DNA from: DATEDA01 sp963789885
GTDB taxonomy: Bacteria; Pseudomonadota; Gammaproteobacteria; Burkholderiales; SG8-39
Reading direction: 5' to 3'
NCBI GenBank assembly: GCA_963789885.1
Contig: CAWBNB010000006.1
Coordinates: forward strand, 1-64,000
Length of the DNA stretch: 64,000 nt
Position numbers and translations under genes: made by a program. Below the pieces are notes generated by a model. That model worked only from the letters and a program-made list of their open reading frames with translations, was not told the DNA's origin and searched no databases. Below are positions 1-14,872 of this stretch, in pieces. Positions within the stretch are counted from its first letter, which is position 1. Each line of letters starts with the position of its first letter.

Positions 1-1558
1 ACTTGCCGTCGTAGTTCTTCGGCTCCCACACCTGGCCGCCGGTCAGCGCGGCGTCCACGACGACGGGCGCGTCGTTGACGATCGTCGCCGCCGGTGAATC
101 CCTTCTCGAGCGCGGCCGAGTAGATGAAGGGTTTGAACGACGAGCCCGGCTGGCGCCACGCCTGGGTGACGTGGTTGTACTTGTTGCGGGAGAAATCGAA
201 ACCGCCCACGAGCGCCTGCACCGCGCCGGTCTGGGGATCCAGCGCGACGAACGCCGCCTCGACGTCGGGGAGCTGGAGGATCTGCCAGCCGAGCTTCTCG
301 TCCTTCTGGATGCGGATGACCGCGCCGCGACGGATGCGGCGGTTCGGGGGCGTCTTCTCGGCGAGCGACGACGCCGCGAAGCGCAAGCCGGCTTCGGCGA
401 TCGTCACGATCTCGCCGCCGCGGCGGTAGGCCTTGACCTCCTTCGGGCCCGCCTCGAGCACTACCGCCGCGAGCAGATCCTCGCTGTCGGGGAACTCCTG
501 CAAGACCTCCTCCAGCGGCTCCTCGGCGCGCGTCCTTGGGCAGGTCTACGTAGCCCTCGGACCCCGATAGCCGTGCCGGCGGTCGTACTCGAGCACGCCG
601 CGCCGCAGCGATTGATACGCCGCCTCCTGGTCGCGCTTCGTGATCGTCGTGTAGACGCGGAACCCGTGGCGTATACACGTCGTCCGGGTAGCGCTCGTAG
701 AGGACCTGCCGGACCATCTCGGCGACGTGCTCGGCGTGCACGGCGAAGCCATCGATGTCGCGGCGCACGACCAACGGTTCCTTCTGCGCCGCAGCGAACT
801 GCGCGTCGTTGAGGTACTCGAGTTCGTGCATCCGGCGCAGAACGTACAGCTGCCGCTGTTTCGCGCGCTTCGGGTTCACGACGGGGTTGAAGCTCGACGG
901 CGCCTTGGGCAATCCGGCCAGCATCGCCGCCTCGGCCGCGGTCACGTCGGCGAGCGGCTTGCCGAAGTAGATCTGGGACGCGGCCGCGAACCCGTATGCC
1001 CGCTGGCCGAGGTAGATCTGGTTCAGGTAGATCTCGAGGATCTGGTCCTTGGACAGGCTCGATTCGATCTTGAAGGCGAGGAGCGCCTCGTAGAGCTTGC
1101 GGGTGAGGGTTTTCTCGCTCGAGAGGAAAAAGTTGCGGGCGAGTTGCATTGTTATCGTGGCTCGCCCCCTGGCGCTTGCCTCCGGCAACGAGGTTGGAGT
1201 AGGCTGCCCTTATGACGCCGACATAATCGACGCCCTGGTGCTGGTAGAAGCGCTCGTCCTCGGCGGCGAGCACCGCCTGCTTCAGTACCGGGGGCACCTC
1301 GGCGATGCGGACCACCGCGCGGCGCTCCTCGCCGAACTCCCCGATCAGGGCCCCGTCGGCGGTGTAAACGCGCAACGGGATCTTCGGCTGGTAGTCGGTC
1401 AGCGCGTCAATCGGCGGGACTTTGGGGTAGGCGACCAGGAGCACGAAGGCCCCGGCGAGCGCCCCCAGGACCGCCAGCCCGGCGAGCAGGGCGACGGGGA
1501 AGGCGAACCAGCGTAACCACTTCAAAGGCGGAGTCTTTCTGGGAGTTGGTGGCGTCAT
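1..1558 (-). CDS. mrcA: Penicillin-binding protein 1A (N-terminal part, frameshifted, cut by window edge)
   Basis: Bifunctional murein glycosyltransferase/transpeptidase of the inner membrane, which polymerises and crosslinks peptidoglycan. The N-terminus has a short cytoplasmic tail and one membrane segment (about residues 20-45). It is followed by the glycosyltransferase motifs AAEDERFYQHQG, TITMQLARN and EIYLNQIYLG. The transpeptidase SxxK motif is visible as PGSSFKPF, encoded near 120-160. I chose ATG at 1558 because a G-rich ribosome site lies about 8 bases upstream; an upstream TTG is possible. The frame changes near 1160, 665 and 550 and again further on, each time continuing the same protein in the next frame, so indels in the sequence are more likely than a pseudogene. 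The C-terminus is outside the window. It is divergent from pilM, the usual order in betaproteobacteria. Confidence 0.9.
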
Positions 1559-1706
1559 TATAGGGACCCCCCTTGCCAACACAATCGTGAAAAATTGACT
1601 AGACGAGCCTTGTACTTGTTGCTAGGCTTTAAACTAAATTCTTAAGCAGGCGCCTAAACGTTCGGAACCAAAGGGGAATTTGGGGTTTCGGGGGGAGGAT
1701 TCGCAG
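1559..1706. promoter_or_regulatory. Divergent mrcA/pilM intergenic promoter region
   Basis: This stretch between two divergent genes is AT-rich against a GC-rich background, especially at 1590-1640. A -35-like TTGACT lies at 1595-1600 on the plus strand and AT-rich -10 candidates follow, but none has convincing spacing, so no exact promoter is assigned. The purine-rich GGGGGAGG just before the pilM TTG (1691-1698) is a strong ribosome-binding site. Confidence 0.4.
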
Positions 1707-2780
1707 TTGCAACTCGACATTTTCAAGCCCAAAGCGCCGCCGCTCTTTGGGATGGACATCAGTTCCTCCGCCGTCAAGATGGTGGAGCTCGCCGACGCTG
1801 GCAAGGGCGCGCAGCGCGTCGAGCGCTATGCCATAGAGTCGCTCGCGAAGGATTCGGTTCTCGACGGCAACATCGCCAACCTCGAGTCGGTCGCCGAAGC
1901 GGTCCGCCGCGCGTGGAAGAAGCTCGGCACCCGCACCAAGAACGTCGCCATGGCGCTGCCGACGGCGGCGGTGATCACCAAGAAGATCGTCTGCCCGGCG
2001 GGCCTGCGCGAGGAAGACCTCGAGGTCCAGGTCGAGGGCGAGGCAAACCAGTACATCCCGTTCGCCCTCGACGAGGTGAACCTCGACTTCCAGGTGCTCG
2101 GACCGGCGCCCTCGGGGCCGGAGGAGGTCGAGGTCCTGATCGCCGCCTCCCGGAAGGAAAAGGTCGAGGACCGCGTCGCGGTCGCCGAGGCCGCGGGGCT
2201 CAAGGCTCTGGTCATGGACGTCGAGTCCTACGCGATGCAGACCGCCTTCGAGCTGATCCGCCAGCAGCTGCCGAGTGAGGGGCGGGACCAGAACGTCGCC
2301 GTCGTCGACCTCGGCGCGAGCATCATGAACATCACGGTCCTCCGCAACGACCAGGCGGTCTATACCCGCGAACAGGCGTTCGGCGGCAACCAGCTTACCC
2401 AGGACATCGCGCGGCACTACGGGCTCTCGAGCGAGGAGGCCGAGAACGCCAAGCGCTCCGGCGGGCTCCCCGACAGCTTCGAAGCCGAGGTGCTGCGGCC
2501 GTTCATGGAGAACGCCGCGCTGGAGATCCAGCGCGCCATGCAGTTCTTCTTCACCTCCACCCAGTTCAACGCGATCGATCACATCCTGCTCACCGGCGGG
2601 ACCTCGACCCTGCCCGGGCTCGAGGACATGGTCAGCTCGCGCGTTCGCGTGAACGCCATGGTGGCGAATCCCTTCGCCAACATGTCGATCTCGCCCCGGA
2701 TCCAGCTGAAGAAGCTCATCTCCGACGCGCCGGCGCTCATGATCGCCTGCGGGCTCGCGATGCGGAGGTTCGACGAATGA
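1707..2780 (+). CDS. pilM: Type IV pilus assembly protein PilM
   Basis: Cytoplasmic actin-like ATPase that forms a ring under the type IV pilus alignment complex and binds the N-terminal tail of PilN. The sequence shows the actin-fold motifs: an N-terminal phosphate loop (LFGMDISSSAVKMVEL), a second one around VVDLGASIMNITVL, and the adenosine motif LLTGGTSTLPGLE near the C-terminus. The open frame extends to a TTG at 1680, but the TTG at 1707 gives MQLDIFKPKAPPLFG, has GGGGGAGG about 8 bases upstream and fits the usual start of the family. It overlaps pilN by four bases (ATGA), indicating translational coupling. First gene of pilMNOPQ. Confidence 0.95.
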   Translation: MQLDIFKPKAPPLFGMDISSSAVKMVELADAGKGAQRVERYAIESLAKDSVLDGNIANLESVAEAVRRAWKKLGTRTKNVAMALPTAAVITKKIVCPAGLREEDLEVQVEGEANQYIPFALDEVNLDFQVLGPAPSGPEEVEVLIAASRKEKVEDRVAVAEAAGLKALVMDVESYAMQTAFELIRQQLPSEGRDQNVAVVDLGASIMNITVLRNDQAVYTREQAFGGNQLTQDIARHYGLSSEEAENAKRSGGLPDSFEAEVLRPFMENAALEIQRAMQFFFTSTQFNAIDHILLTGGTSTLPGLEDMVSSRVRVNAMVANPFANMSISPRIQLKKLISDAPALMIACGLAMRRFDE

Positions 2781-3385
2781 TCCGCGTCAACCTGCTGGCG
2801 CACCGCGAGGAGCGCCGCAAACGCCAGCGCCGCCAGCTCGGGGTGATGGCAATCGTTTTCGCCGCGCTCGGCGGCGCCGTCTGGCTCGCCGTGCACGGGA
2901 TCATCGCCGGGTACGTGTCCGCGCAGGCCGACCGCAACGACTTCCTCAAGAAGGAGAACGCGAAGCTCGACAAGGAGATCGAGGAGATCCGCAAGCTCCG
3001 CGACGAGATCAACGCGCTTCTCGCCCGCAAGCAGATCATCGAGGCGCTGCAGACCGACCGCGCCCGCGCGGTCGAGCTCCTCGACCAGCTGGTGCGGCAG
3101 ACGCCCGACGGCGTCTACATCAAATCGGTCAAGCAGGACGGTCTGAAGGTCAACATCAGCGGCTACGCGCAGTCGAATGCGCGGGTGTCGACCCTGATGC
3201 GCAATCTGCAGAGCTCGCCGATCGTCGACATCACGCCGACCTCCCCCCAGCTCGTCGAGATCAAGGCGAGCGAGGTGAACAAGCGGCGCCTGTCGGAGTT
3301 CAACATGAACTTCAACATCAAGCGACCGGTGGTCGAAGAGCCGGGCAAGGCCGGCAAGGCCGGCAGCGCCGCGAAGAAGGGATGA
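2777..3385 (+). CDS. pilN: Type IV pilus assembly protein PilN
   Basis: Bitopic inner-membrane protein of the pilus alignment subcomplex. The N-terminal MIRVNLLAHREERR carries the conserved RxNLL segment that docks into PilM. One membrane helix follows (about residues 22-45), then a periplasmic coiled coil rich in Lys/Glu and a ferredoxin-like domain that pairs with PilO. At 202 residues it has the usual family length. The lysine/alanine-rich C-terminal tail (GKAGKAGSAAKKG) is low complexity. The start overlaps the pilM stop, and pilO begins 3 bases after the stop. Confidence 0.95.
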   Translation: MIRVNLLAHREERRKRQRRQLGVMAIVFAALGGAVWLAVHGIIAGYVSAQADRNDFLKKENAKLDKEIEEIRKLRDEINALLARKQIIEALQTDRARAVELLDQLVRQTPDGVYIKSVKQDGLKVNISGYAQSNARVSTLMRNLQSSPIVDITPTSPQLVEIKASEVNKRRLSEFNMNFNIKRPVVEEPGKAGKAGSAAKKG

Positions 3386-3388
3386 GCC

Positions 3389-4027
3389 ATGGCCGGCGTC
3401 GTTGACCAGTTCAGGAATCTCAACACCCGCGATCCGGGCAGCTGGCCGCCGCTGCCCAAGCTGCTGCTGCTCGTGGCGATCCTCGCCGGTGTGCTCGGCA
3501 TCGCCTACTTCATCGACTGGCAGGGCCAGCTCGATGAGCTCGAGGCGGGCCGTCAGCAGGAGGCGAAGCTCAAGCAGGAGTACGTGGACAAGAAGCGCCA
3601 GGCGGTGAACCTCGATCTCCTCCGCGCCCAGCTGCGCGAGATCGAGACCTCCTTCGGCACGCTGCTGAAGCAGCTCCCGAACAAGTCGCAGATGGAGGCG
3701 CTGCTCGTCGACATCAACCAGGCCGGCCTCGGGCGCGGGCTCCAGTTCGAGCTCTTCCGCCCGGCCCCAAGCGAGACGACGCGCGAGTTCTACGCCGAGC
3801 TGCCGATCGCGATCAAGCTGACCGGCAACTACCACGACATGGGCGCGTTCGCGAGCGACATCGGGCAGCTGCCGCGGATCGTGACGCTGAACGACATCGC
3901 GCTCAACGTGGGCAAGGACGGCACGCTCACCATGGACACCACCGCGAAGACCTTCCGCTACCTCGACGAGGAAGAGCTCTCGGCGCAACGCTCGGCGGCG
4001 AAAGCGGCGAAGGCGGCGAAGAAATGA
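3389..4027 (+). CDS. pilO: Type IV pilus assembly protein PilO
   Basis: Partner of PilN in the inner-membrane alignment complex, linking the PilM ring to PilP and the secretin. It has one membrane helix (LLLLVAILAGVLGIAYFIDW, about residues 26-45), a periplasmic coiled coil, and a C-terminal ferredoxin-like domain with the family segment EFYAELPIAIKLTGNYHDMG. It is 212 residues long, as expected, and ends in a lysine/alanine-rich tail that overlaps the pilP start by four bases. Operon position and content agree with the assignment. Confidence 0.95.
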   Translation: MAGVVDQFRNLNTRDPGSWPPLPKLLLLVAILAGVLGIAYFIDWQGQLDELEAGRQQEAKLKQEYVDKKRQAVNLDLLRAQLREIETSFGTLLKQLPNKSQMEALLVDINQAGLGRGLQFELFRPAPSETTREFYAELPIAIKLTGNYHDMGAFASDIGQLPRIVTLNDIALNVGKDGTLTMDTTAKTFRYLDEEELSAQRSAAKAAKAAKK

Positions 4028-4566
4028 AGCGCCCCGTCCTGATCATTGCTGCGGCCCTGCTCGTCGCGGGCTGCGAGAGCGGCGAGCAGCAGGAGCTGAG
4101 GTCCGAGCTCACGGCCCTGACCAAGGACCTGCGCGGCAAGGTCCAGCCGCTGCCGGTCGTGAAGCCGTACGAGCCGGTGCCCTACACCGCCTACGACCTC
4201 CCCGATCCGTTCGGCCCGGCGAAGATCCAGCTGGCGGCAAAGGGCACCGGGCCGGGAACCGGGGGCGGGCTCAAGCCCGATCTCAACCGGCCGAAAGAGC
4301 CGCTCGAGGCGTACCCGCTCGAGTCGCTCCGGATGGTCGGAACGCTCGAGCGCGCCAAGCAGACGTTCGGGCTCGTGCGGGCGGACGCCGGGCTGTATCG
4401 CGTCCGGGTGGGGAACTACATGGGACAGAATTTCGGCGTGATCACGAAGATCTCGGAAGCCGAGATCACGCTGCGCGAGCTTTTCCAGGACGCCGGGGGC
4501 GACTGGGCGGAGCGCGAAAGCACCCTCCTGCTTCAGGAGGCGGACGCCAAAGAGGCGAGGAAATGA
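4024..4566 (+). CDS. pilP: Type IV pilus lipoprotein PilP
   Basis: Inner-membrane-anchored lipoprotein that bridges the PilN/PilO periplasmic domains to the N-terminal domains of the secretin PilQ. A lipoprotein signal with lipobox LVAGC is visible (cysteine about residue 18). A disordered linker rich in Gly/Pro follows, then the compact C-terminal beta domain (LESLRMVGTLERAKQTFGLV, then YRVRVGNYMGQNFGVI). It is 180 residues long, normal for the family. It overlaps both neighbours by four bases, so the whole pil cluster looks translationally coupled. Confidence 0.95.
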   Translation: MKRPVLIIAAALLVAGCESGEQQELRSELTALTKDLRGKVQPLPVVKPYEPVPYTAYDLPDPFGPAKIQLAAKGTGPGTGGGLKPDLNRPKEPLEAYPLESLRMVGTLERAKQTFGLVRADAGLYRVRVGNYMGQNFGVITKISEAEITLRELFQDAGGDWAERESTLLLQEADAKEARK

Positions 4567-6746
4567 TGAGACCAAACAAATACCTGACCTTCGTCGTCGC
4601 GCTTGGCGCGTGGCTCTTCGCGGGCGCCGTCTCGGCCCAGCAAAACTCGATCGAGGCGTTCAACGTCGCCACCCAGGGCGGGCGCGTGATCGTGCGGATC
4701 ACGACCAAGCAGCCGCTGGCGGCACCCCCGGCGAGCTTCACGGTGACACAGCCGGCGCGGATCGCGCTCGACTTTCCGAGCACCGCGAACGGGCTCGGGC
4801 GCACGACGCAGGAGATCAACGAGGGCGAGCTGCGCGGGATGAACGTCGTGCAGGTCGGCGACCGCACGCGGATGGTGCTCAACCTGCGCAACATGGTGAC
4901 CTACGAGACGCAGATCGACGGCAACACCGTGAACATCGTGCTCACACCGGTAACGGTCTCGCAGACGCGGCCGACGCCGCGGGCGGAGCGCTTCGCCGAA
5001 GGCGCGCCCGACCAGAAGCACTCGATCCGCGACATCGACTTCCGCCGCGGCCGGACCGGCGAGGGGCGCGTCGTGATCGAGCTCGCCGACGCCAGCACCG
5101 GGATCGACATCCGCCAGCAGGGCCAGCAGCTCATCGTCGACTTCCTGCGCACCGCGCTGCCGGACAACCTCCGCAAGCGCCTCGACGTCGGTGACTTCGC
5201 GACCCCGGTCTCGACGATCAGCACGTTCCAGCAGGGGGAGAACGTGCGCATGGTGATCGAGCCGAAGGGCCTGTGGGAGCACAACGCCTACCAGACCGAC
5301 ACGCAGTTCGTGGTCGAGGTGAAGCCGATCCAGTACGACCCCAACAAGCTCGTGCAGGGCACGCGGGGCGGCTACCGGGGCGAGAAGCTTTCGCTCAACT
5401 TCCAGAACGTGGAAGTCCGCAGCGTCCTCAACGTGATCGCCGACTTCACCGACCTGAACATCATCACGAGCGACACGGTGCAGGGGAACCTCACGCTGCG
5501 GCTCAAGGACGTTCCCTGGGACCAGGCGCTCGACATCATCCTGCAGACGCGCGGCCTCGACATGCGCAAGAACGGCAACGTGGTCTGGATCGCGCCGCGG
5601 GACGAGCTGGCGACCAAGGAGAAGCTCGAGCTCGAGGCGGCGCAGCAGATCTCGGAGCTCGAGCCGCTGCGCACCGAGACGTTCCAGCTCAACTACACGA
5701 AGGCCGCGGAGCTCGCGGTCCTGCTGCGCGGCGGCGCGCCGATCGGCGGGGGCGGGGGCGTCAACATCCCGATCCTCTCCAAGCGCGGCAGCGTCGTGTC
5801 CGATCCCCGGACCAACACGCTCTTCGTGCAGGACATCCCGTCGCGGCTCGAGACGGTACGCAAGATCATCGCCACCACCGACATCCCGGTGCGGCAGGTG
5901 ATGATCGAGGCGCGGATCGTCGAGGCGACGGACAAGTTCAGCCGGACGCTCGGCGTGCGGCTCGGCTATAACAACCTCGCCAGCAACCAGCTGTTCGGCT
6001 CGAACACGAAGTGGGTCTCCGCCGGCTCGATCAACCAGGCCGCGCCGTACACCTCCCAGTTCGGCACCACCGGCGGCCTCGCGAACGTCACCGGCACCAC
6101 GAACACCAGCACCGGCGTCTTGCCGATACCGGCGTTCCCGGCGGCCAACAACATCAATCTGCCGGCGACGCCCACGCCGACGGGAGCACAGGCCGGCCAG
6201 TTCTCGATCGTGCTGTTCAACAGCGCGGCCACCAAGTTCCTGAACCTCGAGATCCAGGCGCTCGAGAGCGACGGCAAGGGCAAGATCATCTCGAGCCCGC
6301 GCGTCGTCACGGCGAACCAGGTCGAGGCGCTGATCGAGCAGGGAACCGAGCTGCCGTACCAGCAGGCGACCTCGAGCGGCGCGACGAGCATCGCGTTCCG
6401 GAAGGCGACGCTCTCGCTGCGCGTCAAGCCGCAGATCACGCCCGACGGCAACGTCATCATGGACGTGGACATCAACAAGGACGCGGTGGGCGTGCAGACC
6501 ACGGCGGGTTTCGCGATCGACACCAAGCACGTGAAGACCTCGGTGCTGGTGGAGAACGGCGGGACGGTGGTGATCGGCGGGATCTACACCCAGGAGGACC
6601 GGAACCAGGTGAACAAGGTGCCGTTCTTCGGCGACCTGCCGGCCGTGGGACCGCTCTTCCGCAACTACTACCGGCAGGACGACAAGACCGAGCTCCTGGT
6701 CTTCCTCACGCCGCGGATCGTCGACGACCGGCTGAGCGTCCGCTGA
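4563..6746 (+). CDS. pilQ: Type IV pilus secretin PilQ
   Basis: Outer-membrane secretin channel through which the type IV pilus is extruded. It has an N-terminal signal peptide ending near VSAQ, two AMIN peptidoglycan-binding domains (about residues 30-130 and 150-255), then N0/N1 secretin domains (LNFQNVEVRSVLNVIADFTD onward). The C-terminal secretin barrel has the family signature VVIGGIYTQEDRNQVNKVPF followed by GDLPAVGPLFRN. It is 727 residues long, typical of the family. A Gly/Thr/Asn-rich insert (encoded about 6000-6200) lies in the secretin region. A second ATG at 4566 is an equally possible start. It closes the pil operon and is followed by a strong hairpin terminator. Confidence 0.96.
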   Translation: MMRPNKYLTFVVALGAWLFAGAVSAQQNSIEAFNVATQGGRVIVRITTKQPLAAPPASFTVTQPARIALDFPSTANGLGRTTQEINEGELRGMNVVQVGDRTRMVLNLRNMVTYETQIDGNTVNIVLTPVTVSQTRPTPRAERFAEGAPDQKHSIRDIDFRRGRTGEGRVVIELADASTGIDIRQQGQQLIVDFLRTALPDNLRKRLDVGDFATPVSTISTFQQGENVRMVIEPKGLWEHNAYQTDTQFVVEVKPIQYDPNKLVQGTRGGYRGEKLSLNFQNVEVRSVLNVIADFTDLNIITSDTVQGNLTLRLKDVPWDQALDIILQTRGLDMRKNGNVVWIAPRDELATKEKLELEAAQQISELEPLRTETFQLNYTKAAELAVLLRGGAPIGGGGGVNIPILSKRGSVVSDPRTNTLFVQDIPSRLETVRKIIATTDIPVRQVMIEARIVEATDKFSRTLGVRLGYNNLASNQLFGSNTKWVSAGSINQAAPYTSQFGTTGGLANVTGTTNTSTGVLPIPAFPAANNINLPATPTPTGAQAGQFSIVLFNSAATKFLNLEIQALESDGKGKIISSPRVVTANQVEALIEQGTELPYQQATSSGATSIAFRKATLSLRVKPQITPDGNVIMDVDINKDAVGVQTTAGFAIDTKHVKTSVLVENGGTVVIGGIYTQEDRNQVNKVPFFGDLPAVGPLFRNYYRQDDKTELLVFLTPRIVDDRLSVR

Positions 6747-6764
6747 CGGCGGATCGGACAGCGG

Positions 6765-6790
6765 AAGGCCGGGCACTGCCCGGCCTTTTG
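6765..6790 (+). terminator. Rho-independent terminator after pilQ
   Basis: A perfect 10-base-pair stem, AAGGCCGGGC / GCCCGGCCTT, with a three-base ACT loop is followed by a short T run. It lies 19 bases after the pilQ stop and separates the pil operon from aroK. Confidence 0.9.
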
Positions 6791-6938
6791 CTTTGTGGCC
6801 CCCGGGGGTGGACGGTCCTGCATGATGGACCGCCCGCCGCGCAAGCACCCTTGCGGCGGGCTGCCAAGAGCTCTTTCGCACGTTGCGCGCCGATGCGCCG
6901 GCAGCCCGCCCGACCAACGGCCCGCATAGAATGGCAGC

Positions 6939-7472
6939 ATGCACGACAGCCGCAACATCTTCCTGGTCGGGCTCATGGGCGCCGGCAAGACGACGGTCGC
7001 GCGCCAGCTCGCGCGCCGGCTCGGGAAGACCTTCTACGACACCGACCACGAGATCGAGCGGCGGACCGGCGTCCGCGTGCAGGTCATCTTCGAGATCGAG
7101 GGGGAGCCGGGTTTCCGCGCGCGTGAGGCGCAAATGCTCGACAGCCTCACCGGATTGCAGGACGTCGTGCTCGGCACCGGCGGCGGCGTCGTGCTCAACG
7201 CCGACAACCGGGCCCTGCTCAAGGCCCGCGGGTTCGTGATCTACCTTCGCGCCCAGCCGCGCGACCTCTACCAGCGCACTCGCCACGACAAGTCGCGGCC
7301 GCTGCTCGCGACCGACGATCCGCTCGCGAAGCTGGAGGAGCTGCAGCGCGTGCGCGACCCGCTGTACCGCGAGGTGGCCGACCTGATCGTCGACACCGGG
7401 CGCCAGAGCGTGGGCGCGCTGGTCGACCAGCTGCTGAAGCGCCTCCCCGAGACATGCAAACTGTCCGCGTAG
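6939..7472 (+). CDS. aroK: Shikimate kinase
   Basis: Cytosolic enzyme that phosphorylates shikimate at the 3-hydroxyl with ATP, the fifth step of the chorismate pathway. The P-loop GLMGAGKTT is at residues 11-19. The shikimate-binding DTDHEIE follows at 34-40, with the GTGGGVV core near 79 and the lid arginine in KSRPLL near 117. At 177 residues it has the normal length. It starts about 150 bases after the pilQ terminator, so it probably has its own promoter, although none is obvious. Its last 19 bases overlap aroB, indicating an aroKB operon. Confidence 0.96.
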   Translation: MHDSRNIFLVGLMGAGKTTVARQLARRLGKTFYDTDHEIERRTGVRVQVIFEIEGEPGFRAREAQMLDSLTGLQDVVLGTGGGVVLNADNRALLKARGFVIYLRAQPRDLYQRTRHDKSRPLLATDDPLAKLEELQRVRDPLYREVADLIVDTGRQSVGALVDQLLKRLPETCKLSA

Positions 7473-8539
7473 CGGCCGCCAGCCGCACCTACCCGATCCA
7501 CATCGGCCGCGGTCTGCTCGCGCGCGCCGATCTGATCGCGGGCGCGATCCCGCAGCGGCGCGTGGCGGTCGTCACCAACGACACCGTCGCGCCGATCTAT
7601 CTCGAGCGCCTGGCGGCACCGCTCGAGGCCGCGGGCGTCGCCTGCGTCCGGATCGTCGTTCCCGACGGCGAGGACCACAAGGACTGGGCGACGCTCGACC
7701 GGGTGATCGACGAGCTGCTCGCGCACCGCTGCGACCGCCACACGGCGATCGTCGCGCTCGGCGGCGGCGTGGTCGGCGACCTTGCCGGGTTCGCCGCCGC
7801 GACCTATCAGCGCGGCGTGCCGTTCGTGCAGGTGCCGACGACGCTCCTCGCGCAGGTCGATTCCTCGGTGGGCGGCAAGACCGCGATCAACCACCCGCGC
7901 GGCAAGAACATGGTCGGCGCGTTCTACCAGCCGCGGCTCGTGCTCGCCGACATGGACACGCTCGCGACGCTTCCGGAGCGGGAGTTGCGCGCGGGGCTCG
8001 CCGAGGTGATCAAGCACGGCGCGATCCGCGACGCGGCGCTTTTTGCGTGGCTCGAGGCGAACATCGAGCGGCTCGCCGCGCGCGACGCCGAGGCGCTCGC
8101 GCACGTGGTGAAGCGTTCGGTCGAGATCAAGGCCGAGATCGTTGCGCGCGACGAGCGCGAAACCGCCGAGCGCGCGCTGCTCAACTTCGGCCACACCTTC
8201 GGTCACGCGATCGAGACCGGGCTCGGCTACGGGACCTGGCTGCACGGCGAGGCGGTTGCCGCCGGCATGGTGATGGCGGCGGGGCTCTCGGTGCGCCTCG
8301 GGATGCTCGATCCGCCCTCGGCGGAGCGCCTGCGCCGCCTGATCGAGCGGGCCGGGTTGCCCGCGACCGGGCCGGAGCTTTCCACCGACCGCTACCTGGA
8401 GCTGATGTCGGTCGACAAGAAGGCCGAAGGTGGCCGCCTTCGCTTCATCTTGCTCGAGCGGCTCGGGTCGGCCGTAATTCGCGGCGACGTCGGACCCGAC
8501 GCGCTGCGCGCGACGCTCGACGCCGCCGTAACCGCCTGA
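7454..8539 (+). CDS. aroB: 3-Dehydroquinate synthase
   Basis: NAD- and metal-dependent enzyme that converts DAHP to 3-dehydroquinate, the second step of the shikimate pathway. Diagnostic segments are present: the NAD-binding GGGVVGDLAGFAAATYQRG, PTTLLAQVDSSVGGKTAIN, the metal and substrate region ELRAGLAEVIKHG, and the metal-binding histidines in NFGHTFGHAIE and HGEAVAAG. It is 361 residues long, full length. It is translated from inside the aroK 3' end. Many betaproteobacteria carry a dgt gene between aroB and gltB; here that gene is absent. Confidence 0.96.
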   Translation: MQTVRVAAASRTYPIHIGRGLLARADLIAGAIPQRRVAVVTNDTVAPIYLERLAAPLEAAGVACVRIVVPDGEDHKDWATLDRVIDELLAHRCDRHTAIVALGGGVVGDLAGFAAATYQRGVPFVQVPTTLLAQVDSSVGGKTAINHPRGKNMVGAFYQPRLVLADMDTLATLPERELRAGLAEVIKHGAIRDAALFAWLEANIERLAARDAEALAHVVKRSVEIKAEIVARDERETAERALLNFGHTFGHAIETGLGYGTWLHGEAVAAGMVMAAGLSVRLGMLDPPSAERLRRLIERAGLPATGPELSTDRYLELMSVDKKAEGGRLRFILLERLGSAVIRGDVGPDALRATLDAAVTA

Positions 8540-8593
8540 TTTCGCGCGCTGCCGAAGGTTTGCGCGCCGGGTTTGCCGCACTGCGGTAACCGC

Positions 8594-8622
8594 TTGAAGC
8601 ACCTAGGTATCGCAGGTATATT
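8594..8622 (+). promoter_or_regulatory. Sigma-70 promoter of gltBD
   Basis: TTGAAG at 8594-8599 and TATATT at 8617-8622 are separated by exactly 17 bases, a close match to the sigma-70 consensus. A small hairpin, CACGG-TTCC-CCGTG, follows in the leader at about 8624-8637. The GTG start of gltB lies about 55 bases downstream of the likely transcription start. Confidence 0.75.
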
Positions 8623-8682
8623 CCACGGTTCCCCGTGAAATAACGCCGGTTTTGACCGGTGGCGCGCGAGACGAGGTGCCAA

Positions 8683-14819
<6,137 letters not shown>

Positions 14820-14841
14820 GCGACCGGCCGGTTCGAAACGG

Positions 14842-14865
14842 GAACGGCGCCCTCGGGCGCCGTTC
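14842..14865. terminator. Bidirectional terminator between gltD and the DUF4124 gene
   Basis: A perfect 10-base-pair stem, GAACGGCGCC / GGCGCCGTTC, with loop CTCG is followed by a T/C-rich stretch on the plus strand. It lies between convergent genes and could stop transcription from both sides. Confidence 0.8.
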
Positions 14866-14872
14866 TCGCTTT

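Noticed and set aside
4533..7286. A 917-codon minus-strand open frame across pilQ and aroK
   Set aside because: Shadow of pilQ and aroK; the sense-strand proteins are complete and well conserved.
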